A stretch of 64,000 nucleotides of DNA from Methylobacter marinus A45 (GTDB taxonomy: Bacteria; Pseudomonadota; Gammaproteobacteria; Methylococcales; Methylomonadaceae): assembly GCF_000383855.1 (NCBI RefSeq), contig NZ_KB912877.1, positions 1,875,285 through 1,939,284 of the forward strand, given 5' to 3'. Made by a program: the position numbers and the translations under genes. Positions 18,789 to 26,961 of the stretch are shown one piece after another. The number at the start of each line of letters is the position of its first letter. Within the stretch, counting starts at the first letter, position 1. The notes under the pieces were generated by a model. It was not told the origin of the DNA, made no database searches, and worked only from the letters and a program-made list of their open reading frames with translations.

Positions 18789-19964
18789 ATGACTTCGACA
18801 GTGAAATTTTCTCTCGTGGCCATGATTGCGGTCTCGGTGGTGAGCGATGCCATGTTGCTGCCGTTTTACCCGCAGTTCTTCGAGGCCGTGTTTTCCGTTA
18901 CCGAACCGCGGCAGGTCGGCTTTTACCTGGGGGCGACCTGCTTTGTGGTGATGCTGGCGTTTCCGCTGTGGGCACGGATCGCCAGATCCGTACCGGTCAT
19001 CAGGCTGCTGATTTATACCCAGTTCGCCGCCGGGGTATTGAGCATTCTGTGCCATGAAGCCGAAACGTTGCGGGACTTCTGGCTGGTTTCGCTGCTGATG
19101 CTGGTATTCAAAGCCAGCTATCTGCTGATTTACCCGCATATCATGCGCTTTGAACAACAGGAAAAGCACAGCGGCACGATCGGGCTGCTGTCGGTCATCG
19201 TGCATTTAGGCGCCATAGTCGGCGCCGGCGCCGGCGGTTTCGTGCTGCAGTGGTTCGAGCCGCGCCAAGTCTTTCTGCTGATGGCGGCCGGCGACTTCGC
19301 GCAGATGTTTATGTGCGTTTTCCTGCTGGGAAAAGCTGAACCGACCGCCCGGGCCGAGCCTCGGGAACAACCGGCACCGGCAACCGGCCGGCCGGCTTCA
19401 GGCCGGGTTTATAAGCTGGGCCTGATCATGCTGCTGTTTTATTTCAGCATCTGGCTGGTACGGCCTTTCTTCTCGCGCTACTGGCAGTCCATTTCCGCCT
19501 GGGACGGCGAGATTGTCTCCGGCCTGGTATTCGCCATACCGGGCGTAATGGCCTTTCTGGCGCTCTGCCTCAAGAACCGCGCGATCGGCAAGACCGGCCT
19601 TGTGCCGGCGGTCTTTTCAGGCATTTGCGGGCTGCTGCTGCAAGCCTCGCAACAGGAAGCGGTCGTGCTGGCCGGCCGCTGCCTGTACGGCTGGGCCCTG
19701 TTTCATGCCACGGTGCGCCTGGATTCGCTGTTATTCGCCATCAGTACGCCCGCCTCCTACGCGGCGGACTTTAGCAAAATCTATTTCTTTCAAAGCCTGG
19801 GCGCGCTGCTCGCCTTCTTCAGCATCGGTCCGCTGGTCGCTTCCTGCGACCTGCAAATGCCTTTAATCGCGGGCGCATCGGGATGGTTATTGACCGTCCT
19901 GCTATACAGCCTGCTGTTTAAAGCCGGGTCGAAATCGGCCGCTGCCGTGATGAAAACCTCATGA
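18789..19964 (+). CDS. MFS transporter, probable siderophore exporter
   Basis: The 391-residue protein from the ATG at 18789 is strongly hydrophobic with about 12 membrane segments and MFS-like features such as DAMLLPFYPQFFEAVF and a polar central loop (GKAEPTARAEPREQPAP). It lies two bases after the hydroxylase stop and before the synthetase gene. Its place inside the biosynthetic cluster suggests export of the finished siderophore through the inner membrane. Import of the ferric complex is less likely but not excluded. Confidence 0.8.
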   Translation: MTSTVKFSLVAMIAVSVVSDAMLLPFYPQFFEAVFSVTEPRQVGFYLGATCFVVMLAFPLWARIARSVPVIRLLIYTQFAAGVLSILCHEAETLRDFWLVSLLMLVFKASYLLIYPHIMRFEQQEKHSGTIGLLSVIVHLGAIVGAGAGGFVLQWFEPRQVFLLMAAGDFAQMFMCVFLLGKAEPTARAEPREQPAPATGRPASGRVYKLGLIMLLFYFSIWLVRPFFSRYWQSISAWDGEIVSGLVFAIPGVMAFLALCLKNRAIGKTGLVPAVFSGICGLLLQASQQEAVVLAGRCLYGWALFHATVRLDSLLFAISTPASYAADFSKIYFFQSLGALLAFFSIGPLVASCDLQMPLIAGASGWLLTVLLYSLLFKAGSKSAAAVMKTS

Positions 19965-20009
19965 AGCGAATCACGCCCCATTACACCAACTAATAACGAG
20001 CCACAATAC

Positions 20010-22424
20010 ATGGATAACGATACTTTCAACTTCAAAAAACATGTGCCGGCGATCGGCACTTTCCGCTTGCGCCCCTTGCAAATTCCTCAGGATATCGACC
20101 GGATACAGGATTGGGTCAATCGCGAGTATGCCCGTTACTGGGGATTGCAGGGCCAGTCTGTGGCGCAGGTTGAAGCGGAATACAGAAAAATAACCGCGCA
20201 GGCGGAGGTGTTCATGGGCTATTGCAATGACCGGCCCGCTTTTCTGCTGGAATGCTACGATCCCGGACACGCCGAAGTGGGCAAGCATTATGCCCGGCAG
20301 CAAGGCGACCGGGGCATGCATGTACTGGTTGCCCCGGCCGAGCGCCCGATAGCCGGTTTCACCTGGTCGGTGTTTACCGTCATCATGGACTTTATCTTCA
20401 GCGATCCCGAGGCAAAGCGCATCGTAGTGGAGCCGGATATCCGCAACGACAAAATCCATGTGTTGAATAAACGGGCGGGATTCGACTATCAAAAGACCAT
20501 CAGCTTATCCGACAAAACCGCCTGCCTCGCCTTTTGCACCCGAGAGCAGTACCAAGCCGCGCTGAACCGGGAACACCATGCCCTGCGCACGGCCATCGCC
20601 GCATCGCCCCAGCAGGCGGTCAGCCATTTGCAGGCAGAAGGCTGGGCCAAAGTGAACCTCCTGCATGTTTGCAAGGCCATCAGCGAGTTCGCGCACGAAC
20701 GGCTGATCCATCCCGAACTGCGGTTCTCGGAAGACGGCTGGGGGCACTATCGGCTGAAGACCGACCAGCCTGACATCGAATACCGCTTTCGGGCGCAGGT
20801 GATGAGCCTGGAACATTGGCGCATCGACAAGGATTCCCTGGAAAAACGGGTCGGCGGCGACAAGATGCCTGCGGATTCGCTAAGCTTCATCATGGAAATA
20901 AGCCGGACGCTGGCTATTGATCCGGCCATGCTGCCCGCTTACATGGAAGAGATTACCAGCACACTGTATAGCGCCGCTTACAAGCACGGCAAACAGGGCG
21001 TCGAAGTCGCTGACCTTATCCAGGCTGATTTTCAAACGCTCGAAACCGCCATGATGGAAGGCCATCCTGTGTTTCTGGCCAATAACGGCCGGATCGGCTT
21101 CGATGCCGTCGACTACCGCGTTTACGCGCCCGAGGCCGCCGCGCCGGTCAAGCTGGTCTGGCTGGCGGTGCATAAAAGCAAAGCGGAATTTTCCTGCGCC
21201 GATGATTTGTCCTATCAGGCATTAATGGACCAGGAACTGGGGGCGGCGAACCTGGAGAAATTTAGCCATTGCCTGGAACGGCAAGGTCTGGCCGCGGATC
21301 AGTATTGGTTTATGCCCGCCCATCCCTGGCAGTGGTACAACAAACTGGCCGTGATCTTCGCCGCCGATATCGCGGCCCGGTACTTGGTCTGCCTGGGCTA
21401 CAGCGAGGACACGTATCTGGCCCAGCAGTCGATCCGCACCTTCTTCAATATCAGCCATCCCGGCAAACGCTATGTGAAAACCGCGCTGTCAATTCTCAAC
21501 ATGGGCTTCATGCGCGGGCTTTCGCCTTATTACATGAGCGCCACGCCCGCCATTAACGACTGCATCAACCGCTTGATTGAACAGGACCCCTATCTGGCGG
21601 AAAAAGGCTTTCGCATCCTGCGCGAAGTGGCCGCCATCGGTTATCGCAATGCTTATTATGAGACGGCCATGACCTGCGACAGCCCCTATAAAAAAATGCT
21701 GGCGGCGTTGTGGCGGGAAAGCCCGTTGCCCCGGTTAAAGCCGGGGCAACGCTTGATGACCATGGCCGCGCTGCTGCATGTCGATGCCCGGGGCACGGCG
21801 TTATTGCCGGCCCTGATCAAGTCATCCGGCCTCGATACCACGGCCTGGCTACGGCAGTATCTAGACGGCTACCTGAGCCCCCTGCTGCACTGTTTCTACG
21901 CCTACGACCTGGTTTTCATGCCGCACGGCGAGAACCTGATCCTGGTATTGGAGAACGATGTCCCGGTCAGCACGATCATGAAAGACATTGCCGAAGAAGC
22001 CGCGATCATGAACCAGGACATCGTGCTATCCGAGAAAGTGCGGCGTTTATCGGTATCGGTGCCGGAAGAGTTGAAGATTCTGTCGATCTTCACCGACTTT
22101 TTCGATTGCATTTTTCGCTATCTCTCCCACATTCTGGTTGAACAGGGCGATTACGCGGAACACCGGTTTTGGCGGCAGGTCGCGGACTGCATCCTGGACT
22201 ATCAACGCGCGCATCCGGAACTGGCGGATAAATTCGCGCGCCACGACCTGTTCGCGCCTGAATTCCTACGCTCCTGCCTGAACCGGCTGCAACTGGGAAA
22301 CAACCGGCAAATGATCGATCTCGCCGATCCGGCCAAAAACCTGAAATTCGCCGGCACGCTGAAAAATCCTATCGCGGCCTTCAAGCCCCATAAAAGCAAA
22401 CCTGAATTGCCGGAGGAGTGCTGA
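20010..22424 (+). CDS. Fused N-acyltransferase and NIS siderophore synthetase (BibC-like, DesC-DesD fusion)
   Basis: This 804-residue protein has two domains. Residues about 15-185 form a GNAT-like acyltransferase of the RhbD/AlcB/DesC type (FRLRPLQIPQDIDRIQDWVN; VVEPDIRNDKIHVLNKRAGF). Residues about 205-790 form an IucA/IucC synthetase (SIRTFFNISHPGKRYVKTA; MPAHPWQWYN; VFMPHGENLILVL). The first would acylate N-hydroxycadaverine with succinyl-CoA or acetyl-CoA; the second would join and possibly close the units with ATP. BibC of the bisucaberin pathway has the same fusion. A bisucaberin, putrebactin or desferrioxamine-type product is therefore likely. An ATG with a gagcc site is used; 45 bp separate it from the exporter. 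Confidence 0.88.
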   Translation: MDNDTFNFKKHVPAIGTFRLRPLQIPQDIDRIQDWVNREYARYWGLQGQSVAQVEAEYRKITAQAEVFMGYCNDRPAFLLECYDPGHAEVGKHYARQQGDRGMHVLVAPAERPIAGFTWSVFTVIMDFIFSDPEAKRIVVEPDIRNDKIHVLNKRAGFDYQKTISLSDKTACLAFCTREQYQAALNREHHALRTAIAASPQQAVSHLQAEGWAKVNLLHVCKAISEFAHERLIHPELRFSEDGWGHYRLKTDQPDIEYRFRAQVMSLEHWRIDKDSLEKRVGGDKMPADSLSFIMEISRTLAIDPAMLPAYMEEITSTLYSAAYKHGKQGVEVADLIQADFQTLETAMMEGHPVFLANNGRIGFDAVDYRVYAPEAAAPVKLVWLAVHKSKAEFSCADDLSYQALMDQELGAANLEKFSHCLERQGLAADQYWFMPAHPWQWYNKLAVIFAADIAARYLVCLGYSEDTYLAQQSIRTFFNISHPGKRYVKTALSILNMGFMRGLSPYYMSATPAINDCINRLIEQDPYLAEKGFRILREVAAIGYRNAYYETAMTCDSPYKKMLAALWRESPLPRLKPGQRLMTMAALLHVDARGTALLPALIKSSGLDTTAWLRQYLDGYLSPLLHCFYAYDLVFMPHGENLILVLENDVPVSTIMKDIAEEAAIMNQDIVLSEKVRRLSVSVPEELKILSIFTDFFDCIFRYLSHILVEQGDYAEHRFWRQVADCILDYQRAHPELADKFARHDLFAPEFLRSCLNRLQLGNNRQMIDLADPAKNLKFAGTLKNPIAAFKPHKSKPELPEEC

Positions 22425-22507
22425 TGGCTGAGCACTGCGCATTGACCGCCATTAAGATGCCGCGGGCAGCCATGGCCGCGATGATCATGCACCGGTTCGC
22501 GCGGTAG
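22424..22507 (+). CDS. Possible 27-residue peptide gene between synthetase and PepSY genes
   Basis: An ATG overlaps the synthetase stop (tgatg) and has a perfect ggaggag 8 bases upstream inside that gene. The frame encodes MAEHCALTAIKMPRAAMAAM and seven more residues, then a stop 7 bases before the PepSY gene. The peptide is Ala/Met-rich and matches nothing I know. It may serve only to couple translation. Confidence 0.35.
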   Translation: MAEHCALTAIKMPRAAMAAMIMHRFAR

Positions 22508-22514
22508 CCGTCCC

Positions 22515-23696
22515 ATGTCGAATCGAGATTCAATAAAGCCCTGGTATCAGGTCCATAAATGGACGAGCCTGATTTGTACCCTGTTCGCGCTGCTGTTGTG
22601 TCTGACGGGACTGCCGTTAATCTTCGCGCACGAGATCGATCACGCGCTGGGGTTTCAGGTTGAGCCGCCGGCCCTGCCTGAGACCGGGCAACGCGCGAAT
22701 CTGGACGATATCATCGCGGATGCCAAGACGCGCAAGCCCGGTCATGCCGTGCAATTCCTGGTCTGCGATCCCGACGAGCCGGATTTGTGGTCTGTACGGC
22801 TGGGGGTCACCGCCGACGCGCCGGAGCCATCGGCCTTCTACAGCTACGACGCGCGCACCGGCGAATTCCTGCACGAATACCCGCTGCGGCAAGGCTTCAT
22901 GAATGTATTGCTCAGGCTGCATGTCGATTTGTTTGTCGGTTTGCCGGGCATGCTGTTTCTGGGCTTCATGGGGTTGCTGCTGGTCATTTCGCTGATATCG
23001 GGCACGGTGCTGTACGGTTACTACATGCGCAAAATCCGTTTTGGCAGTATCCGCCGAAGCCGGTCCGCACAGGTAAAATGGCTGGACCTGCATAACCTGC
23101 TCGGCATCGTGACGCTGGTCTGGCTGCTGGTCGTGAGCGTTACCGGCGTGATCAATACGCTGTCGGTTCCGATATTCGACCGCTGGCAGTCCACGGAGCT
23201 GGCGGAAATGACGGCGCCTTTCCGCGGCCGGCCGCCGCTTGCCGGTATCGTCTCGGCGCAACGGGCGCTTGATGCCGCCGGTAATGCGGCACCCGGCATG
23301 ACGCTCGGTTTCATGGCTTTTCCGGGCAATGACTTCGCCAGTCCGCATCATTTCGTCGCCTTCATGCAGGGCGCGACGCCCCTGACTTCCAAAATGCTCA
23401 AACCGGTACTCATCGACGCGCAAACCGGAAAAGTAATCGCGCAACGCGATCTGCCGGGCTATGTCAGCGCCCTGCTGGTTTCGCAGCCGCTGCATTTTGG
23501 TGATTACGGCGGCCTGCCGCTCAAGATCCTCTGGGCAGTGTTGGATATTCTCAGCATTGTGGTGCTGATAAGCGGCTTGTACCTGTGGCTGAAAAAGCAC
23601 AAGGTCCCGTTCGAAACGCGGCTGGGCATGCCGATGAACGAAAAGCCGGAGGCGGCATTGCCGATCAGCGCCCCGAAACAGGCGGATGGCCAATGA
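22515..23696 (+). CDS. PepSY-associated TM protein (PiuB-like)
   Basis: The 393-residue protein has four membrane helices (WTSLICTLFALLLCLTGLPL; LFLGFMGLLLVISLISGTVL; LLGIVTLVWLLVVSVTGVIN; ILWAVLDILSIVVLISGLYL) with two periplasmic PepSY-like regions. Conserved His residues near the helices (HKW, HDLHN-like LHNLLG) could bind heme. Proteins of this family commonly accompany ferric-siderophore receptors and are suspected to reduce and release iron. It follows the siderophore genes and overlaps the next small gene by ATGA. Confidence 0.85.
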   Translation: MSNRDSIKPWYQVHKWTSLICTLFALLLCLTGLPLIFAHEIDHALGFQVEPPALPETGQRANLDDIIADAKTRKPGHAVQFLVCDPDEPDLWSVRLGVTADAPEPSAFYSYDARTGEFLHEYPLRQGFMNVLLRLHVDLFVGLPGMLFLGFMGLLLVISLISGTVLYGYYMRKIRFGSIRRSRSAQVKWLDLHNLLGIVTLVWLLVVSVTGVINTLSVPIFDRWQSTELAEMTAPFRGRPPLAGIVSAQRALDAAGNAAPGMTLGFMAFPGNDFASPHHFVAFMQGATPLTSKMLKPVLIDAQTGKVIAQRDLPGYVSALLVSQPLHFGDYGGLPLKILWAVLDILSIVVLISGLYLWLKKHKVPFETRLGMPMNEKPEAALPISAPKQADGQ

Positions 23697-23869
23697 AAAA
23701 GCCGTTAACCGGGCTGCAAATTTGGGGAGCGCCGATCCTGCTGGCCATGATCAGCGCGATCGGCCTTATTGCCGCCCTGCTTCATGACGGTATCGGCGAT
23801 ATGGCGTCCTGGATTGCCCTTGCCGTGCCGGTCGTGGCCGTGCTTTGGCACGCTGGCCGGCGAGCCTGA
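23693..23869 (+). CDS. Small two-helix membrane protein linked to PepSY gene
   Basis: The 58-residue protein has two hydrophobic segments (WGAPILLAMISAIGLIAALL and MASWIALAVPVVAVLWHA) and starts with MKKPLTGLQI. Its ATG overlaps the PepSY stop, so it is probably translated with it. Similar small proteins are often found next to PepSY genes; the function is unknown. It ends the plus-strand iron block. Confidence 0.7.
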   Translation: MKKPLTGLQIWGAPILLAMISAIGLIAALLHDGIGDMASWIALAVPVVAVLWHAGRRA

Positions 23870-23914
23870 TCCAGGCAAGCTATTCACTGGCCGATAGGTG
23901 CCAGAGGAATTCAT

Positions 23915-24483
23915 AAATCCGGTAGGGTACGCATTTATGCCCTTTAGGGTAGTGCGTACCTTTTGGGATGGCATTCACCGGAACCGCTGGAAAAGGTACG
24001 CGATGCGTACCCCACCGGATTTTTTCAGGCAGGCTTGTCAATAACAAAACTCGGTTTTCACAACAGTCGTTGCTTTCAAGTAACGGCTGATTGCTCTAAA
24101 AATGACTTTCTGAAATCGCGAACGATGCGCCTCCTGGCGCCGGCATATCCTATGTCTCTGACGAGTTGGGATGGCATTCACCGGAACCGCTGAAAAAGGT
24201 ACGCAATGCGTACCCTACTTTATTTTTCAGGCAGGCTTGCCGATAACAAAACTCAATTTGCACAACAGTCGTTGCTTTCAAGTAACGGCTGATTGCTCTA
24301 AAAATGACTTCCTGAAATCGCTAACGATGCGCCTCCTGGCGTCGGCACATCCTATGTCTCTGACGAGTAAAATTTGCAGAGTATTCATAGAGTGTGAACA
24401 GTGCGAATACCCTGAAGGGCACAAGTATCCATAGGGCATAAATGAATTCGCACCTACAATTTAACCATCATAATTAAATTGAC
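23915..24483. repeat. Cluster of dispersed intergenic repeats with a 203-bp tandem duplication
   Basis: Two diverged copies of a 203-bp unit run from 23965-24167 and 24168-24368. Each begins with gggatggcattcaccgga, contains ggtacgc.atgcgtaccc, and ends tatgtctctgacgagt. The following block (24361-24483), with gtgcgaataccctgaagggc and aattcgcacctac, is repeated almost entirely at 55111-55236. The last ten bases overlap the end of the gene at 24474. The open frames here are repeat-derived. Confidence 0.85.
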
Positions 24484-24707
24484 TGACTACCAGACAGCTT
24501 GTCCTTAGTTTGCCGGTAGCTGTTAAACCATAAGCTTGACTGGTTGAAGTAGTCGATTTGATGACTGCTTTCTTCGCAGATTTCGGCAAGCCACCGGTAT
24601 TGCCGCGAGATGGCCAGGGCAATGCACGAAGACGGCCGGGATGCGTATTGGATTTTTAAATGTTTGATTGCGCTGATTAACAACCCGTAGCTTTGATTAT
24701 CTGTCAT
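24474..24707 (-). CDS. Small hypothetical protein, Fur-box mini-operon, second gene
   Basis: The 77-residue protein begins MTDNQSYGLLISAIKHLKIQ. The ATG at 24707 has gggag 8 bases upstream, located in the last codons of the preceding small gene, so translation is probably coupled. The central part (SRPSSCIALAISRQYRWLAE) resembles that of the product at 10647-10913. No function is known. A longer frame from 24812 lacks a ribosome site. Its stop lies inside a dispersed repeat. Confidence 0.6.
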   Translation of the reverse strand: MTDNQSYGLLISAIKHLKIQYASRPSSCIALAISRQYRWLAEICEESSHQIDYFNQSSLWFNSYRQTKDKLSGSQSI

Positions 24708-24712
24708 ATCGA

Positions 24713-24925
24713 TTACTCCCGATCGCGCCGGTTTGGCGTAGTGTTGATTTTTGATTTGGCCAGCGACAAAAATATTTTCCAGACGATCCGCTTTGACCCG
24801 AAGTCCAAACACCTAAAATCCGTTGCATGGATTTGTCCTCTTTCAACAAGGGACGCCAGTACGTCCGGTGCTATCGCCAGGTTTACAAATGGAGAAGGGC
24901 GGAACATGGAAAATAATTTTTTCAT
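24713..24925 (-). CDS. Small hypothetical protein, Fur-box mini-operon, first gene
   Basis: Up to 70 residues (MKKLFSMFRPSPFVNLAIAP...), with the alternative ATG at 24907 giving MFRPSPF. The middle contains IHATDFRCLDFGSKRIVWKI, a pattern I associate with short conserved proteins near iron genes, without a known role. No clear ribosome site is seen for either start. The Fur box lies about 28 bp upstream, and the next gene begins 5 bases after the stop. Confidence 0.5.
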   Translation of the reverse strand: MKKLFSMFRPSPFVNLAIAPDVLASLVERGQIHATDFRCLDFGSKRIVWKIFLSLAKSKINTTPNRRDRE

Positions 24926-24953
24926 ATAAAAGCCAAATCATTTAAGTTTCTTC

Positions 24954-24974
24954 AAATGATAATCGTTCTCATTT
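24954..24974. promoter_or_regulatory. Fur box upstream of the minus-strand small-gene pair
   Basis: aaatgataatc and ttctcattt around a central g give a 21-bp site close to the Fur consensus and very similar to the box at 10516. It precedes the minus-strand genes 24925-24474, which should be iron-repressed. A plus-strand target is unlikely because no plus gene follows. Confidence 0.8.
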
Positions 24975-24989
24975 ATATGTAAAGTGTTT

Positions 24990-25382
24990 TTTTGCCGTTT
25001 TTTTCTTACTGATATTACGCACCGGCAGGGTTGAGTTGGCTTGTGCTCATGAGTATTTGGACCCGGAACGTCCGGCGGGCTTCCAGTGCGAGCTCAGTGT
25101 TTCGGGTCGAATACCCTAAAGGGCACAAGTAAATTCGACCCTACGAGGATATAGGTTCGCAGTGCTGCCTGTGGCTGAAACGTTAAGGCCGCTTTGCATT
25201 GCGATTCACAGGAAGCTATTGCCCGAATGAAGGCGCCGCCGGGTTGTTTCCCAGGCAATTTCCCATCGATGCGATCGTGAACTGGCAGTCGTCAATCGGG
25301 AACTGCTTCCAGGTTCTGGCGCGCCGCCTCGTTTCCGCTAGCCTTGAGGTCGGTAACTAAACTTTTAAAAGCGCGCAATATT
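24990..25382. other. Gene-free stretch with one dispersed-repeat copy
   Basis: Nearly 400 bp without a supported gene. A short palindromic repeat at 25101-25144 (gggtcgaataccctaaagggc ... aattcgaccctac) belongs to the same family as those at 24390 and 26261. The rest shows no feature that I can name. Confidence 0.6.
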
Positions 25383-25970
25383 TTATTGCGCCATTTTGCT
25401 GCTTAGGAACTCATCCATATCCGCGTTATGCACACGATAATAGATTTCCTCCACCGGCAACGTCAGATCGATTGATTCAAACGTGATTTCATCGCCAAGA
25501 AAGTAATGTCTCGGCAGCCAGGCTTCACGCCTCCGTATTACCTGAATATCGGCATAATCCTGCTCGATTAACACATACTCTTGCAAACTGGGTATGTTGA
25601 TATAAGACAGCAATTTAACGGTTTCGTCGGTTTTGCGCGTTGCCTTCGATAAAACCTCGACAATGATTATTGGGGATTCCGTGTAGTAAGGCTGGGACTC
25701 ATCGAAATGACAATCGACGCTCACATCGGGATAAAAGAAATTTGAACCAACCTTAACCTTCATGTCCGAACCAAAAGGTTCACAAGCTGAGCCGTCTAAA
25801 TGATTACCGAATTTTCTATAAATATTACCGGCAATTCGCTCATGGTTAGCACTTGCTCCAGCCATGGCATAAACATGGCCATTGATAAGCTCATGCTTTA
25901 CGTCGCTGATTAATTCGCCTTGTAAATAGTCTTGTTCGCTCACCAAATCTGGATTGTTCGGTTTTAACAT
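25383..25970 (-). CDS. Uma2 family (DUF820) putative endonuclease
   Basis: The protein has 195 residues from MLKPNNPDLVSEQDYL, chosen because aggaaa lies 9 bases upstream. It follows the Uma2/DUF820 pattern: HELINGHVYAMAGASANHERI, FGSDMKVKV, FFYPDVSVDC and PIIIVEVLSKATRKTDE, where the Asp and the ExL of the PD-(D/E)XK fold are visible (PDVSV and VEVLS). Members are common and numerous in many environmental bacteria; their biological role is unclear. It stands alone among repeats. Confidence 0.85.
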   Translation of the reverse strand: MLKPNNPDLVSEQDYLQGELISDVKHELINGHVYAMAGASANHERIAGNIYRKFGNHLDGSACEPFGSDMKVKVGSNFFYPDVSVDCHFDESQPYYTESPIIIVEVLSKATRKTDETVKLLSYINIPSLQEYVLIEQDYADIQVIRRREAWLPRHYFLGDEITFESIDLTLPVEEIYYRVHNADMDEFLSSKMAQ

Positions 25971-26260
25971 GGATTGTTTTTCCTGATTGCAACGCAATCA
26001 TTAACGAATGAAACGAATTATATTGACTCAACCAAGCATTCATCTTATCAAACAATAAACTACAAATGCGCTCGGCTCTTCTGTCAACAAATGCCTTATC
26101 CCAGGCTAAACCATTATTTCCTCTAATGGACGGCGCCATTTGAACGGTTGAGCCTTTTGGTTATGCCGAAACACATTCCGGTTTGATTCAGCCAACTGGC
26201 CGATATCGGCTTAGGAACGCGCATAAAATAACTTCCTCAAGTGCGCGGAGGATTTCCGGT

Positions 26261-26362
26261 GTAGGTGCGGATTCGCCTAGGGCGCCTACTGTTGGTATCC
26301 GCACAGTGCGAATACCCTCTAGGGCACAAGTACCCATAGGGCATAAATGAATTCGCACCTAC
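26261..26362. repeat. Dispersed palindromic repeat copy
   Basis: The element starts gtaggtgcggattcgc and ends aattcgcacctac, so the ends are inverted repeats. Inside it has gtgcgaataccct(c)tagggcac and cccatagggcat. It belongs to the family found at 24390-24457, 25101-25144 and 55131-55210. The flanking bases 25998-26260 hold no supported gene. Confidence 0.8.
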
Positions 26363-26391
26363 AATTCCCTGATTTATTCCATGCTCATTAC

Positions 26392-26619
26392 TTAGTCATT
26401 AATTTCCAAGTCATTTAAATCAATGATCCCTTTAAGTCGCGCAAAAGTACGCATATCTTCCATTGCCGGCATGGGCTGATATTCCGGATTATTCGCGATT
26501 AATTCATAATTGCCTGGCCCCAATTTTCGAACGTATCTCAATAAATACTGATCATCCCCTGACCCATCCTGTCTTTCTGTTACGACAATCTGGTTGCTAA
26601 TGCTGCCGTAAAGTATCAT
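26392..26619 (-). CDS. Small hypothetical protein, possibly an S24-type fragment
   Basis: The 75-residue product starts MILYGSISNQIVVTE and contains YLLRYVRKLGPGNYELIANN. This vaguely recalls the C-terminal beta-rich end of LexA/S24-type regulators, which would make it a fragment of a longer gene, but no catalytic Ser/Lys pair can be seen. Alternatively it is a complete small protein of unknown role. It stands at the left edge of the phosphorothioation island. Confidence 0.4.
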   Translation of the reverse strand: MILYGSISNQIVVTERQDGSGDDQYLLRYVRKLGPGNYELIANNPEYQPMPAMEDMRTFARLKGIIDLNDLEIND

Positions 26620-26961
26620 ACTTTTTGACTATTTTACTTCATTACCCTTGAAAATTAAGAATAAAGTCTCATAATATTTTTGTTTACCATAGTAAATCAA
26701 ATAGTTATATCAAAATCTTAGATGTAGTGTTTTACAAAACAAAATCATCTGACTGAATAATCCGCTTTACATACTATTTCCATGAAATAGTGTTTACATT
26801 AGAATCAGTTTATCATTTAAGTCAGTGTCCAATTTTAGAGACCACCTCTTTTCTACCGCCCCGCGCACAGAGAATTTGCTGAATGCATTTTAGAGCAATT
26901 ACTTGAGTCTCTCTGATTGGAAAAAATTGGACGTCGTTTTGCCTCGAAAAGTGATAAAACA
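26620..26961. other. AT-rich left border of the defence island with palindromes
   Basis: No gene is supported here. Two palindromes are present: tttaccatagtaaa at 26683-26696 and actatttc-cat-gaaatagt at 26773-26791 (perfect 8-bp arms). The first resembles tttaccactggtaaa at 50182-50196 on the far side of the island. The sequence agtgtccaattttagag near 26823 could be an insertion-sequence remnant, but no matching end was found. Confidence 0.5.

Noticed and set aside
25891-26139. 82-codon minus-strand open frame overlapping the Uma2 gene start
   Set aside because: It overlaps a well-supported gene in another frame on the same strand and looks like no known protein.
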